From the NCBI GenBank assembly GCA_039814715.1, contig JBCCAR010000001.1, positions 62,001-126,000 of the forward strand: a stretch of DNA of 64,000 nucleotides, given 5' to 3'. The notes under the pieces are model-generated. The model had not been told where the DNA came from and made no database searches. It saw nothing but the letters and a program-made list of their open reading frames with translations. Positions 9,375 through 20,043 of the stretch are shown here, piece after piece (the first letter of the stretch is position 1; every line of letters starts with the position of its first letter). A program made the translations under genes and the position numbers. This DNA comes from CAKZYD01 sp039814715 (lineage in GTDB: Bacteria; Pseudomonadota; Alphaproteobacteria; Sphingomonadales; CAKZYD01).

Positions 9375-10094
9375 TTAAGGCGTGTTTTTGGGCCTAAGAA
9401 GCTGTTTTACGATCCCGCGCAAGGTTTGAACCTCCTGGCCGCTAAAACCTGCGCGTTCTAAAATGTTGCGCAAGGTCCGGCGCATCAGGTCTGCGCGGTT
9501 CTCCGGATAGAAATAGCTACGCTCTTCGAGCGCGGTTTCGAGCTGCCCATAGAGCCCGTCTAGCTCCACTTTTTTCGCAGGAAGCAATAGGTTTTCTTGT
9601 GTCTTGGGTAGCGGCATTTGGCTGTATTCATAGGCCATCAAAATGACGGCTTGGGCCAAGTTGAGGGAGCCGAAGTCTGGATTGACCGGCACGGTTACGA
9701 TCGCATCAGATTGGGCGACTTCGTCATTGTCCAGGCCGCTTCGCTCTGGCCCAAAAATAAACCCGGCGCGCCCGCCTTGTGCCTCAAATGCCCGGGTTTT
9801 TTCTGCAGCGACTTTCGGGGTCAAAACTTCTTTGATCATTCCGCGCGGGCGGACAGTGGTTGTATACGTGACTTCGCAGTCCGCTACCGCCTCGCTGAGT
9901 GTGTCATAAACCCGCGCTAGATCGAGCACGATATCAGCGCCGGAGGCGGTGGGACCTGCGTCTGGATTAGGCCAACCATCACGCGGCGCAACAAGGCGCA
10001 AATCCGTCAGACCGAAATTGAGCATGGCCCGGGCCGCTTTACCGATATTCTCCCCAAGCTGAGGGCGCACCAGGATAATCGCTGGCTGGCTCAT
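9375..10094 (-). CDS. trmJ: tRNA/rRNA 2'-O-methyltransferase, TrmJ-like (SpoU/TrmH family)
   Basis: A 239-residue SPOUT methyltransferase that uses S-adenosylmethionine. By similarity to TrmJ it would 2'-O-methylate position 32 of tRNA. Visible motifs are the N-terminal ILVRPQLGENIGKAARAMLNFG, motif 2 FGPERSGLDNDE, and motif 3 VNPDFGSLNLAQAV, which forms the knot binding the cofactor. The frame runs 81 codons further into gltX, but the ATG at 10094 matches the family start (MSQPAIILVRPQ) and lies one base beyond the gltX stop. This spacing points to one nadE-gltX-trmJ transcript. Assignment to TrmJ rather than another SpoU family member is likely, not certain. Confidence 0.85.
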   Translation of the reverse strand: MSQPAIILVRPQLGENIGKAARAMLNFGLTDLRLVAPRDGWPNPDAGPTASGADIVLDLARVYDTLSEAVADCEVTYTTTVRPRGMIKEVLTPKVAAEKTRAFEAQGGRAGFIFGPERSGLDNDEVAQSDAIVTVPVNPDFGSLNLAQAVILMAYEYSQMPLPKTQENLLLPAKKVELDGLYGQLETALEERSYFYPENRADLMRRTLRNILERAGFSGQEVQTLRGIVKQLLRPKNTP

Positions 10095-10095
10095 C

Positions 10096-11430
10096 CTAGG
10101 CTGGTTCGCCTGCCAGACGCTTTTCAACTTTCTCGCGGCCAATGAGCGGCAAGAGTTCCGCAAGCTCCGGTCCGTGGCGTTCCCCAGTGAGCGCAAGACG
10201 CAGCGGCATGAACAGGTTCTTGCCCTTGGCTCCTGTTTCGCTTTTGATCGCACTGACCCACTCAGACCAAGTCTCCCTGCCCCATTCGCCGCCAGGCAAG
10301 CACGCGCGCGCAGCTGGAACGACGGGCGTGTCTTCAATCACGGGCATAATCGGCCCCGTGATCAGTTTGGCCAGCGCAGCAAGATCAGACAGCTTATCCA
10401 AATTGGGCTGGAGAGCATGCCAAGCTTCCGCGTTAAGGGTTCTGGGAACCCGGTCCTTCACCGCATCAAAAGGCAGTGCATGGAGTATCTTAGCATTGAG
10501 CGTTGAGAGCTCATCTTCAGAAAATTTGGCCGCCGCGCGCCCAAAACGGCCAAAATCAAGACTATCGGCTAAGACTTGAAGCTCGACTATGGGTTCAACC
10601 GGATCGGCTGTGCCAAGCCGGGCTAAGAGGGCATTGATTGCCATGGCCTCATAGCCATCCGCGCGGTAATCGCGGATTGACTTGGCGCCGTGGCGTTTTG
10701 AAAGCCCTGACCCGTCGGCCGCTGTAATAAGTGCTGTGTGCGCGAAGGCGGGTGCTTTTGCGCCCAAAGCTTCGAACATCTGCACTTGCACAGCAGAATT
10801 GGTGACGTGATCTTCGCCTCGGACGACATGGGTGATGCCCATGTCGATATCATCGATCACACTGGGCAGCATATACAAAAAGCTACCATCCTCGCGGATC
10901 ACCACCGGATCAGACAAAGCGCTCATATCAAAGCCGGCCTCGCCGCGCACCAAGTCTTCGAACTCAACGCGCTGGCTCTCATTGAGCTTAAAGCGCCAAT
11001 GCGGGCTGCGCCCTTCAGCTTCGTAGTCTGCTTTTTCTTTATCGCTCAGCGCCAGGGCCGCGCGATCATAGATTGGCGGCTGTTTGCGCGCGAGCTGCAT
11101 TTTGCGCTTAAAATCGAGCTCCTGCGATGTTTCATAACAGGCATAGAGGCGGCCCTGTGCCCGCAGGGTATCGGCGACCTCTTGATAGCGCGTGATTTTA
11201 TCCGACTGACGTACTTCCTCGCTATAGTACAAACCCAGCCAAGCCAAATCCTCGCGAATGGCCTCGGCATATTCCTGCGTCGAGCGCACCATGTCCGTAT
11301 CATCCAGACGCAGCAGAAATTGGCCGCCTTCACGCATGGCAAAGAGAGCATTGTGGATCGCTGTCCGGACATTCCCCACATGGAGAAAGCCTGTAGGGCT
11401 GGGCGCAAACCGTGTTTTCACTTCACTCAT
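10096..11430 (-). CDS. gltX: Glutamyl-tRNA synthetase
   Basis: Class I glutamyl-tRNA synthetase of 444 residues, charging tRNA-Glu (and tRNA-Gln in organisms that use the amidotransferase route). The HIGH-type signature lies in FAPSPTGFLHVGNVRTA near residue 7, and the KMSKS-type loop is GLSKRHGAKS near residue 242. Its length is at the short end for GltX, as in many alphaproteobacterial copies; these genomes often carry two gltX genes, which may differ in tRNA preference, but that cannot be judged here. Its ATG overlaps the nadE stop codon by four bases and trmJ follows after one base, so all three genes look cotranscribed. Confidence 0.95.
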   Translation of the reverse strand: MSEVKTRFAPSPTGFLHVGNVRTAIHNALFAMREGGQFLLRLDDTDMVRSTQEYAEAIREDLAWLGLYYSEEVRQSDKITRYQEVADTLRAQGRLYACYETSQELDFKRKMQLARKQPPIYDRAALALSDKEKADYEAEGRSPHWRFKLNESQRVEFEDLVRGEAGFDMSALSDPVVIREDGSFLYMLPSVIDDIDMGITHVVRGEDHVTNSAVQVQMFEALGAKAPAFAHTALITAADGSGLSKRHGAKSIRDYRADGYEAMAINALLARLGTADPVEPIVELQVLADSLDFGRFGRAAAKFSEDELSTLNAKILHALPFDAVKDRVPRTLNAEAWHALQPNLDKLSDLAALAKLITGPIMPVIEDTPVVPAARACLPGGEWGRETWSEWVSAIKSETGAKGKNLFMPLRLALTGERHGPELAELLPLIGREKVEKRLAGEPA

Positions 11431-13124
11431 TCGGCGGTGTCCTTCGGATCAAATGATAGGGGGCCATGGCCATCGCGAAAGCCATTTGTAATCGGATAAC
11501 GCCGATCGCGGCCGAATGCCTTGCTAGAAATCTTCACTCCGGGCGGGGCTTGCCGGCGCTTATATTCCGCAATCAACAACAAGTGTTCAATGCGCCGCAC
11601 AGTCTCTGGCGCATGGCCGCGCGCTGCAATTTCTTCCGCCGCCATTTCCTGCTCGACAAGGCAATGGAGAATATCATCGAGCGCCTCATAAGGCGGTAGA
11701 CTATCCTCGTCTTTTTGATCATCCCGCAGTTCAGCCGAGGGTGGCTTGGTGATAATCCGCTCAGGGATCACCTCTCCGCTGCGGCCCTTGGCGTTAAGCG
11801 GCACGTTTTCATTGCGCCATTTGCACAGCTCAAACACCGTCAATTTATAGATGTCTTTTAAGACCGAATAGCCGCCGCACATATCGCCATACAGCGTCGC
11901 ATAGCCAACGCTCATTTCAGACTTATTGCCCGTCGTCAGCACCATATTGCCGTGCTTGTTTGAGAGCGCCATCAAGGTGAGCCCGCGGATGCGCGATTGA
12001 ATATTTTCTTCAGTTGTATCAGGCTCAAGGCCTTCAAAGCTGGGGGCAAGCATGTCCCCAAAGGCTTCCACAGCCGGTTTAATGGGGATGATGTCATAGT
12101 CTGCACCGCAAGCCTCAGCACACGCTTTTGCATCTTCCAAACTATGATCAGATGTATAGCGCGAAGGCATCATGACGCAGTGCACTCGCTCTGGGCCAAG
12201 CGCATCGGCGGCAACGACAGCGCTGAGCGCACTATCAATCCCACCGGACATGCCCAAAACGACGCCAGGAAATCGATTCTTTTCAACATAGTCTCGCAAG
12301 CCAAGCATCATCGCTTGATAAATACTGCCCAAATCGCTTTGCTGCGTGCCGTTGATTTGAGAGGTGCAGGCCCAGCCGTCTTTGCCGCGCTGCCACTGTG
12401 TAATGGCCTGCGTTTCCACCCAATCTGGCAGCAAGACTGGCCTTGAGCGGTCCGCATTTAAAACAAAGCTATCCCCATCAAACACCAGCTCATCTTGGCC
12501 ACCCACTTGGTTGACGAAGATGAGCGGCAGGCCAGATTCCGTGACGCGCGCTACAGCATGATTGAGCCGTGCATCTTCTTTGCCGACATCATAAGGCGAC
12601 CCATGAGATGATATGAGAAGTTCAGCGCCCGTTTCCGCTAGGGTTTCTGTCACATCAGAAAACCACATATCTTCACAGGTCATCAGCCCGAGCCGGACGC
12701 CTTTAAAGACGACAGGTCCAGACGGAGCGCCGCTTTCAAACACGCGCTTTTCATCAAAAACGCCGTAATTCGGAAGATGATGCTTATGAACAACGCCTTG
12801 AACCTGACCATCAGCCAGCAAGCACAAGCTATTGTATAATTTTGAGTTTTCCGTCCAGCAAGTACTGACGATCAGTCCGGTTCCGCTCGCTGCTGTCCGT
12901 GACGCCAAAAAAGCCACTGCGTTCATGGCTTCTTCCTGAAAGGCAGGCTTCAACACCAGGTCTTCGGGCGGATAGCCAATGATGCAAAGCTCTGGGCAGA
13001 CTAGCAGGTCCGCGCCATCGGCTTTCGCCTTGTCATAGGCGGCCAAGATGCAGCGCACATTGCCTGCAATGTCGCCCACGGTGACATTCAGCTGCGCCAA
13101 TGCGATCTTTAAAGTGTCCGTCAT
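11427..13124 (-). CDS. nadE: Glutamine-dependent NAD+ synthase
   Basis: A 565-residue two-domain enzyme making NAD from deamido-NAD, ATP and glutamine. The N-terminal nitrilase-like glutaminase domain shows the ALAQLNVTVGDIAGN start and the active-site cysteine in LMTCEDMWF near residue 150. The C-terminal synthase domain has the ATP-binding loop LGMSGGIDSALSAVV near residue 291 and TTGNKSEMSVGYATLYGD. The frame can be extended 12 codons to a TTG at 13160, but the ATG at 13124 matches family starts. Its stop overlaps the gltX start (ATGA), which indicates translational coupling. Confidence 0.95.
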   Translation of the reverse strand: MTDTLKIALAQLNVTVGDIAGNVRCILAAYDKAKADGADLLVCPELCIIGYPPEDLVLKPAFQEEAMNAVAFLASRTAASGTGLIVSTCWTENSKLYNSLCLLADGQVQGVVHKHHLPNYGVFDEKRVFESGAPSGPVVFKGVRLGLMTCEDMWFSDVTETLAETGAELLISSHGSPYDVGKEDARLNHAVARVTESGLPLIFVNQVGGQDELVFDGDSFVLNADRSRPVLLPDWVETQAITQWQRGKDGWACTSQINGTQQSDLGSIYQAMMLGLRDYVEKNRFPGVVLGMSGGIDSALSAVVAADALGPERVHCVMMPSRYTSDHSLEDAKACAEACGADYDIIPIKPAVEAFGDMLAPSFEGLEPDTTEENIQSRIRGLTLMALSNKHGNMVLTTGNKSEMSVGYATLYGDMCGGYSVLKDIYKLTVFELCKWRNENVPLNAKGRSGEVIPERIITKPPSAELRDDQKDEDSLPPYEALDDILHCLVEQEMAAEEIAARGHAPETVRRIEHLLLIAEYKRRQAPPGVKISSKAFGRDRRYPITNGFRDGHGPLSFDPKDTAE

Positions 13125-13178
13125 CTCCGCGCTTGTAAGCGCGCCCTCGCTAAGAGGCAACCCAGCAAATACCTGAGA

Positions 13179-14546
13179 CTATTCTGCTGCCAGCGCCCGG
13201 CGCTCCTCTGCCAAAGACTCCGCGATCAAGAAGGCCAAATCTAGTGATTGGCTTGCATTGAGGCGTGGATCACAGTGCGTGTGATACCGATCTTTCAGTC
13301 CATCATCCGTAATGGCCTGTGCGCCGCCGGTACATTCGGTGACGTTTTGGCCCGTCATCTCGCAGTGAATGCCGCCAGCGTGCGTGCCCTCTGCGCGGTG
13401 GATCGCAAAGAAGGACGTCACCTCGCTCAGAATGCGTTCGAAAGGACGGGTTTTAAAGCCGCTGTCGGCCTTGATGGTATTGCCATGCATAGGGTCGCAA
13501 GACCACACGACGGACTTGCCTTCGCGCGCCACCGCTTGAACAAGACCAGGCAAATGCTGATCGACTTTGTCAGCGCCAAAACGGCTGATCAATGTCAAGC
13601 GGCCAGCGGTATTGCTTGGGTTCAATTGATCGATGAACGTCAGCAAATCATCGGGTTTGGTCGTCGGACCGACTTTCATGGCCACCGGGTTGGCAATGCC
13701 ACTCAAAAATTCAAGATGCGCACTGCCTTCAAAGCGGGTCCGGTCGCCGACCCAAAGCATATGAGCAGACGTATCGTACCAATCCCCAGTAATGCTATCG
13801 CGCCGCGTCATGGCTTCTTCATACCCAAGGAGCAGTGCTTCGTGGCTGGTATAAAAGTCCGTCCCATCCAGCTCGGGCACTTTGTCAGCCGACACGCCGC
13901 ACGCTTCCATGAAATCCAGCGCATCACCGATTTTATCGGCCATGATGGAATACCGCTCTGCGGCAGGCGAATTTTGCACAAAGTCTAGCGTCCAACCATG
14001 CACTCGCTCTAAATTCGCATAGCCGCCCTGAGCAAACGCACGCAGTAAGTTCAGCGTCGCGGCAGATTGCATATAGGCGCGGATCATCCGCTGCGGATTG
14101 GGAATGCGCGCTGCTTCTTCAAACCCAATCTCATTAACAATGTCGCCGCGATAGCTTGGCAGCTGCTTGTCTCCCTGCGTTTCCATATCCGCTGAGCGCG
14201 GCTTGGCAAATTGACCTGCCATACGGCCGACTTTAACCACCGGACGCTTAGCGGCAAACGTTAGAACAACCGCCATCTGAAGGAGCACGCGAAAGGTATC
14301 GCGGATATTGTCTGGATGAAACTCAGCAAAGCTCTCAGCGCAGTCGCCGCCCTGAAGGAGGAAAGCCTTCCCATCGGCCACCTCGCCCAAGCTTTCACGC
14401 AGGCGCAACGCTTCGCCGGCGAAAACGAGCGGTGGATAACTGCGCAGTTCTTCTTCCGCCGCGCGAAGGCCAACTTCGTCCGGATACGTCGGCATCTGGA
14501 TCGCTTTTTTCTCGCGCCAGCTTTTTGGGGTCCATGCCTGGGTCAT
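13179..14546 (-). CDS. Class II 3-deoxy-7-phosphoheptulonate synthase
   Basis: Type II (plant-like) DAHP synthase of 455 residues, catalysing the first step of the shikimate pathway: phosphoenolpyruvate plus erythrose 4-phosphate to DAHP. Expected metal-site elements are present: LLQGGDCAESF (Cys), CDPMHGNT (His), GIHCEMTGQNVTEC (Glu) and HTHCDPRLN (Asp). The N-terminus (MTQAWTPKSWREKKAIQMP) is typical. It lies between gor and nadE on the minus strand with short gaps (35 bp to gor, 54 bp to nadE), so it may share a transcript with them. There is no functional relation to those neighbours that I can see. Confidence 0.95.
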   Translation of the reverse strand: MTQAWTPKSWREKKAIQMPTYPDEVGLRAAEEELRSYPPLVFAGEALRLRESLGEVADGKAFLLQGGDCAESFAEFHPDNIRDTFRVLLQMAVVLTFAAKRPVVKVGRMAGQFAKPRSADMETQGDKQLPSYRGDIVNEIGFEEAARIPNPQRMIRAYMQSAATLNLLRAFAQGGYANLERVHGWTLDFVQNSPAAERYSIMADKIGDALDFMEACGVSADKVPELDGTDFYTSHEALLLGYEEAMTRRDSITGDWYDTSAHMLWVGDRTRFEGSAHLEFLSGIANPVAMKVGPTTKPDDLLTFIDQLNPSNTAGRLTLISRFGADKVDQHLPGLVQAVAREGKSVVWSCDPMHGNTIKADSGFKTRPFERILSEVTSFFAIHRAEGTHAGGIHCEMTGQNVTECTGGAQAITDDGLKDRYHTHCDPRLNASQSLDLAFLIAESLAEERRALAAE

Positions 14547-14581
14547 CGTACTATACTTTCAATTTATCATGACGTGCTGGG

Positions 14582-15937
14582 CTACTGCGAAACAGGCTCC
14601 CGCATCAAGACCAATTCTTCTGCTGAGCTGGGATGGATCGCCACCGTTGCGTCAAAATCCGCCTTGGTTGCGCCCATCTTAACAGCAATCGCAACACCTT
14701 GCATAATTTCAGCCGAGCCGGGACCCAGAAGATGGACGCCAACCACGCGGTCAGAGGCGCGGTCGACGATGATTTTAAACAAGGATCTGTCTTGCCGTGC
14801 TGGCAGGACATGCTTCATGGCGCGGAAATCGGATTTGTAGATGTCAATCTCGCCATAACGGCTGCGCGCTTCGTCTTCCGTCAAGCCTACAGTGGCTATT
14901 TCAGGCGTTGAAAACACAGCGGAAGATACGCTCTCATGGTTTGGCTCCCACGGCTTGTTCCCAAACTCAGTATCGGCGAACGCGTGGCCTTCTTTGATGG
15001 CAACCGGGGTCAAGGCGATCCGGTCAGTTACATCGCCAACGGCCCAAATGTGATCAACGGACGTTTTTGAAAACGTATCAACGCTAATGGCGCCGCGATC
15101 ATTGACGGCAATGCCTGCATCGGCCAATCCAAGATCCTGCGTGTTGGGCAATCGGCCAATCGCATACATGACGGCATCCGTTTCTAGCGTCGCCCCGTCG
15201 GTAAGAGCGACTTTGATCGCCTCTCCATCTTTTTGCAGCGATTCAAAAGCTGCGCCGAGATGAAATTTTACCCCGTGCTCCTTCATTTGTGCCATGACGC
15301 CGCGGCGCATATCGTCATCAAACCCGCGCAAGATGTTGGCATTCTTGTAGTAGACCTGGGTCACATCGACGCCGAGACCATTGAAAATACAGGCGAATTC
15401 GGTTGCGATATAGCCTGCGCCGGCAATGACGATGCGTTTGGGCAATGCGTCTAAATGGAAGGCCTCATTGGATGTAAAGCCCAGCTGCGCGCCTGGAATA
15501 TCAGGTACGAACGGCGTTCCGCCTGTTGCAACGAGGATTTTATCAGCCGTCACAGTCTCGGTGCCAAGGTCGATCTTATGGTCGCCTAACAGGCGCGCAT
15601 GGGATTGGAAGATATCCACACCGGCATTGGTGAGCGTTTGAATATACAGGCCGTTTAGTCGGTCAATCTCACGGTCTTTGTTCGCGATCATTTGTTGCCA
15701 GCTGAATGTCGGCGCTTCCGGCACATCCCAGCCATAGCCTTTGGCATCGGCAAATTCTTCCGGGAAATGCGATGCATACACCAGTAACTTCTTTGGAACG
15801 CAGCCGCGAATAACGCAGGTACCGCCAATGCGGAAACTCTCTGCAATCCCGACCTTAGCGCCATAGCCAGACGCGATACGCGCCGCGCGCACACCGCCAG
15901 AACCAGCGCCAATAACGAATAAATCAAAATGCTTCAT
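14582..15937 (-). CDS. gor: Glutathione-disulfide reductase
   Basis: A 451-residue FAD-dependent pyridine nucleotide-disulfide oxidoreductase that reduces GSSG to GSH with NADPH. It has the FAD-binding VIGAGSGGVRAARIA at the N-terminus, the redox-active disulfide in GGTCVIRGCVPKK near residues 38-50, the second nucleotide-binding motif IAGAGYIATEFA, and the C-terminal catalytic IHPSSAEE. The redox motif and the closing HP dipeptide fit Gor rather than dihydrolipoamide dehydrogenase. Together with the CGFS glutaredoxin at 1.5 kb it adds to a glutathione-based redox set, though the genes are not linked in one operon. Confidence 0.93.
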   Translation of the reverse strand: MKHFDLFVIGAGSGGVRAARIASGYGAKVGIAESFRIGGTCVIRGCVPKKLLVYASHFPEEFADAKGYGWDVPEAPTFSWQQMIANKDREIDRLNGLYIQTLTNAGVDIFQSHARLLGDHKIDLGTETVTADKILVATGGTPFVPDIPGAQLGFTSNEAFHLDALPKRIVIAGAGYIATEFACIFNGLGVDVTQVYYKNANILRGFDDDMRRGVMAQMKEHGVKFHLGAAFESLQKDGEAIKVALTDGATLETDAVMYAIGRLPNTQDLGLADAGIAVNDRGAISVDTFSKTSVDHIWAVGDVTDRIALTPVAIKEGHAFADTEFGNKPWEPNHESVSSAVFSTPEIATVGLTEDEARSRYGEIDIYKSDFRAMKHVLPARQDRSLFKIIVDRASDRVVGVHLLGPGSAEIMQGVAIAVKMGATKADFDATVAIHPSSAEELVLMREPVSQ

Positions 15938-16026
15938 GGTCTATTTGCCTTTGCTTTGACCGCGGGAATGCCACACATCAAAGCGGCAGAAAAGCAGAGT
16001 TTATCGCAAACAGTCTTCGCGGGGCT

Positions 16027-16046
16027 CGATCACCTGAATGTGATCG
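16027..16046 (-). terminator. Stem-loop directly after glmS
   Basis: Perfect seven-pair stem (16027-16033 with 16040-16046) and a 6-base loop, starting one base past the glmS stop. No T-run follows on the minus strand, so it may be an RNA-stability element rather than an intrinsic terminator. Confidence 0.4.
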
Positions 16047-16047
16047 G

Positions 16048-17871
<1,824 letters not shown>

Positions 17872-17905
17872 GCCTTTGCGTGATCCTTTGGTTAGAGCCC
17901 TGCCC

Positions 17906-19267
17906 TCAAGCAGACTTTTTCTTGGCTGCTTTTTTGGCCGACATCATGGCCATAAACCGGCTCGCCCAGCCTGCTTTGGTCGACTGAGGCGCGCGCGTGA
18001 TGCCAAGTGCGCCCGCTTCGACATCCTTCGCGATCGCAGAGCCAGCCCCGGTGATGGCATTCTCTCCTATGGTGACAGGCGCAATGAGAGATGTGTTTGA
18101 ACCGATGAAGGCCCCTGAGCCAATCACGGTCCGGTATTTGAAGTATCCGTCATAATTGCAGGTGATTGTCCCCGCACCAATATTCGCGTTTTGGCCCACA
18201 TCAGCGTCGCCAATATAGCTCAAATGGCTCGCCTTAGCGCCAGCCGCGAGGCGCGCATTTTTTACTTCAACAAAGTTCCCGACTTTTGCATTGGCGCCTA
18301 TCTGCGCGCCGGGGCGAAGCCGCGCATAAGGGCCAACGCTTGCGCCGCTTTCTACATGACAGCCTTCAAGATGACTAAAGGCTCTGATTATCGCACCACT
18401 TTCGATGGATACACCCGGGCCGAACACCACGTTCTGCTCTATAACGACATCCGGTCCAACAGTGGTATCAGCTTGAAAGAACACAGTGTCTGGCGCTTGC
18501 AGCGTGACGCCGCCATCCATCATCTCCTGGCGGCGTTGCTGCTGAAAAACTTTTTCAGCAACAGCCAAGTCCGCGCGGGAGTTTACGCCCATGACGTCCA
18601 CTTCATCGGCTTGAACCACATTGACCGAAAGTCTGCGCGTGCGGGCAATGGCTACGATATCCGTCAAATAGTATTCGCCCGCGGCATTGTTATTACCCAC
18701 AGCATCAAGCAGCGAAAAGAGCTGCTCGGTCGGCGCCGCCATAATACCAGAATTGCAAAGAGTGATCGCTAGCTCATCTGTGCTGGCGTCTTTGGCTTCA
18801 ACAATCCGCTCAAGCATAGCGTCCGCACCAAGAACGAGGCGGCCATAAGCACCTGGGTTATCCGCATCAAAGCCGAGAATGACTGGGCCACCCTGCTGCG
18901 CGGCCGTCGCCGTCATTTGAGCCATGATGTCGGTCGGCACAAACGGCACATCGCCGTAGAGGATCAGCGTAATCCCGACCGAAGTTTCCACTTCTAGCTT
19001 CGCTGCCAAAACGGCGTGGCCAGTTCCATATTGCGGCTCCTGCAGCGCGGTCGTCACACCGGCGCTACCGGCAATGGCCGCTTCCACTTGATCGCGTCCT
19101 GCCCCAACCACGACGACCGTTTGCGCTGGCGTAAGAGGCTCAACACCGGCCAACACATGACCTAACAGTGATCGGCCAGCGACTTTGTGCAGCACCTTAT
19201 GCGTTTGCGATTTCATCCTGGTGCCTTTTCCCGCGGCCAGGATGATGCAAGTGATGGGCTGTGTCAT
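17906..19267 (-). CDS. glmU: Bifunctional UDP-N-acetylglucosamine pyrophosphorylase/glucosamine-1-phosphate N-acetyltransferase
   Basis: A 453-residue two-domain enzyme: the C-terminal half acetylates glucosamine-1-phosphate and the N-terminal half forms UDP-GlcNAc. The uridylyltransferase motif ILAAGKGTRMKS lies near residue 9, and a left-handed beta-helix of hexapeptide repeats runs from about residue 250 (for example GPYARLRPGAQIG and GAGTITCNYDGY). The C-terminus is lysine-rich (KKAAKKKSA). It is the first gene of a glmU-glmS unit and is divergent from the phosphoglycolate phosphatase gene, with a very short region between them. Confidence 0.97.
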   Translation of the reverse strand: MTQPITCIILAAGKGTRMKSQTHKVLHKVAGRSLLGHVLAGVEPLTPAQTVVVVGAGRDQVEAAIAGSAGVTTALQEPQYGTGHAVLAAKLEVETSVGITLILYGDVPFVPTDIMAQMTATAAQQGGPVILGFDADNPGAYGRLVLGADAMLERIVEAKDASTDELAITLCNSGIMAAPTEQLFSLLDAVGNNNAAGEYYLTDIVAIARTRRLSVNVVQADEVDVMGVNSRADLAVAEKVFQQQRRQEMMDGGVTLQAPDTVFFQADTTVGPDVVIEQNVVFGPGVSIESGAIIRAFSHLEGCHVESGASVGPYARLRPGAQIGANAKVGNFVEVKNARLAAGAKASHLSYIGDADVGQNANIGAGTITCNYDGYFKYRTVIGSGAFIGSNTSLIAPVTIGENAITGAGSAIAKDVEAGALGITRAPQSTKAGWASRFMAMMSAKKAAKKKSA

Positions 19268-19335
19268 TGCTGCTGTCGCTCAACTATTGCTGCACAGGGA
19301 TGAGTGCCTTTAAGCATAAGTCTTCCAACAAAAAC

Positions 19336-20043
19336 ATGAATGTTATGCAAATGATACCAACGAATGAGCAGAAATTTGGGCGGTTCACAGCCGCACTGTT
19401 TGATCTGGACGGAACGCTGGTCGATACCGCCCCGGATTTGGCTGCTGCACTCAACCATTGCTTGGCCCAAGATGGCCATGCCCCATTTGCTGTGAAGGAC
19501 ATGCGCTCCCTGGTTGGCCACGGCGCTGCCGCTCTCCTCAAGCGCGGGTATAGCCTCCGGGAAAATATGCCTTTAGACGATGCGCGTCTACCTTTCCTGC
19601 GCCAACGCTTCTTGGACTTCTATGGCGAGAACATCTGCAATGAATCGCATCCATTTGAAGGCGTTGAAGCAACCTTAGAAAGCCTTCGCGCCGAAGACGT
19701 TGCATGCGGTATATGCACCAACAAACCCCACGACATGGCACTTCGATTGATTGAAACGCTTGGCTGGCGCGACCGGTTTGACGCCGTCATTGGCGGCGAC
19801 GTCCTGGGCCTCAAAAAGCCCGATCCGCGCCATATCACCGAACTTTTAGGCACCATGAAGCAGCCTGCTGAAACGAGCTTCTTCATTGGCGACAGTGCCG
19901 CTGACTATGATGCCGCGCAAGCGGCAGATATTCCCACCATTATCGTGCGCTTTGGCTACTCAGCGCAGCCAGTTGAGACATACACGAATGCTGTTCTGCT
20001 CGATCATTACGATCAGTTTTCAAGCGCCGTTGCCAAGCTCTAA
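19336..20043 (+). CDS. gph: Phosphoglycolate phosphatase-like HAD hydrolase
   Basis: A HAD-superfamily phosphatase, most like phosphoglycolate phosphatase, which removes 2-phosphoglycolate formed by DNA repair or oxygenase side reactions. Motif I is FDLDGTLVDT, motif II is CTNKP, and motif IV is FIGDSAADYDAAQAA; the cap lies between motifs I and II. The open frame reaches back to 19261 inside the glmU start, so the true start is uncertain: ATGs at 19300, 19336, 19345 and 19351 are possible and none has a strong ribosome site. I chose 19336 (235 residues). Its stop codon overlaps that of the convergent nucleotidyltransferase gene. A generic sugar phosphatase role is an alternative. Confidence 0.8.
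   Translation: MNVMQMIPTNEQKFGRFTAALFDLDGTLVDTAPDLAAALNHCLAQDGHAPFAVKDMRSLVGHGAAALLKRGYSLRENMPLDDARLPFLRQRFLDFYGENICNESHPFEGVEATLESLRAEDVACGICTNKPHDMALRLIETLGWRDRFDAVIGGDVLGLKKPDPRHITELLGTMKQPAETSFFIGDSAADYDAAQAADIPTIIVRFGYSAQPVETYTNAVLLDHYDQFSSAVAKL

Noticed and set aside
10738..11499. Long plus-strand open frame of 253 codons opposite gltX
   Set aside because: It is fully antisense to a strongly supported gltX, has no recognisable motif, and is rich in residues typical of antisense translation.
13248..13988. Plus-strand open frame of 246 codons opposite the DAHP synthase gene
   Set aside because: The minus-strand enzyme has all its metal-binding motifs; the antisense frame has no domain-like pattern.
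16027..16046. Possible glmS-linked ribozyme or small-RNA element
   Set aside because: Only a seven-pair hairpin after the stop is seen; a GlmS ribozyme would lie upstream of the start, where just 34 bp separate glmU and glmS.
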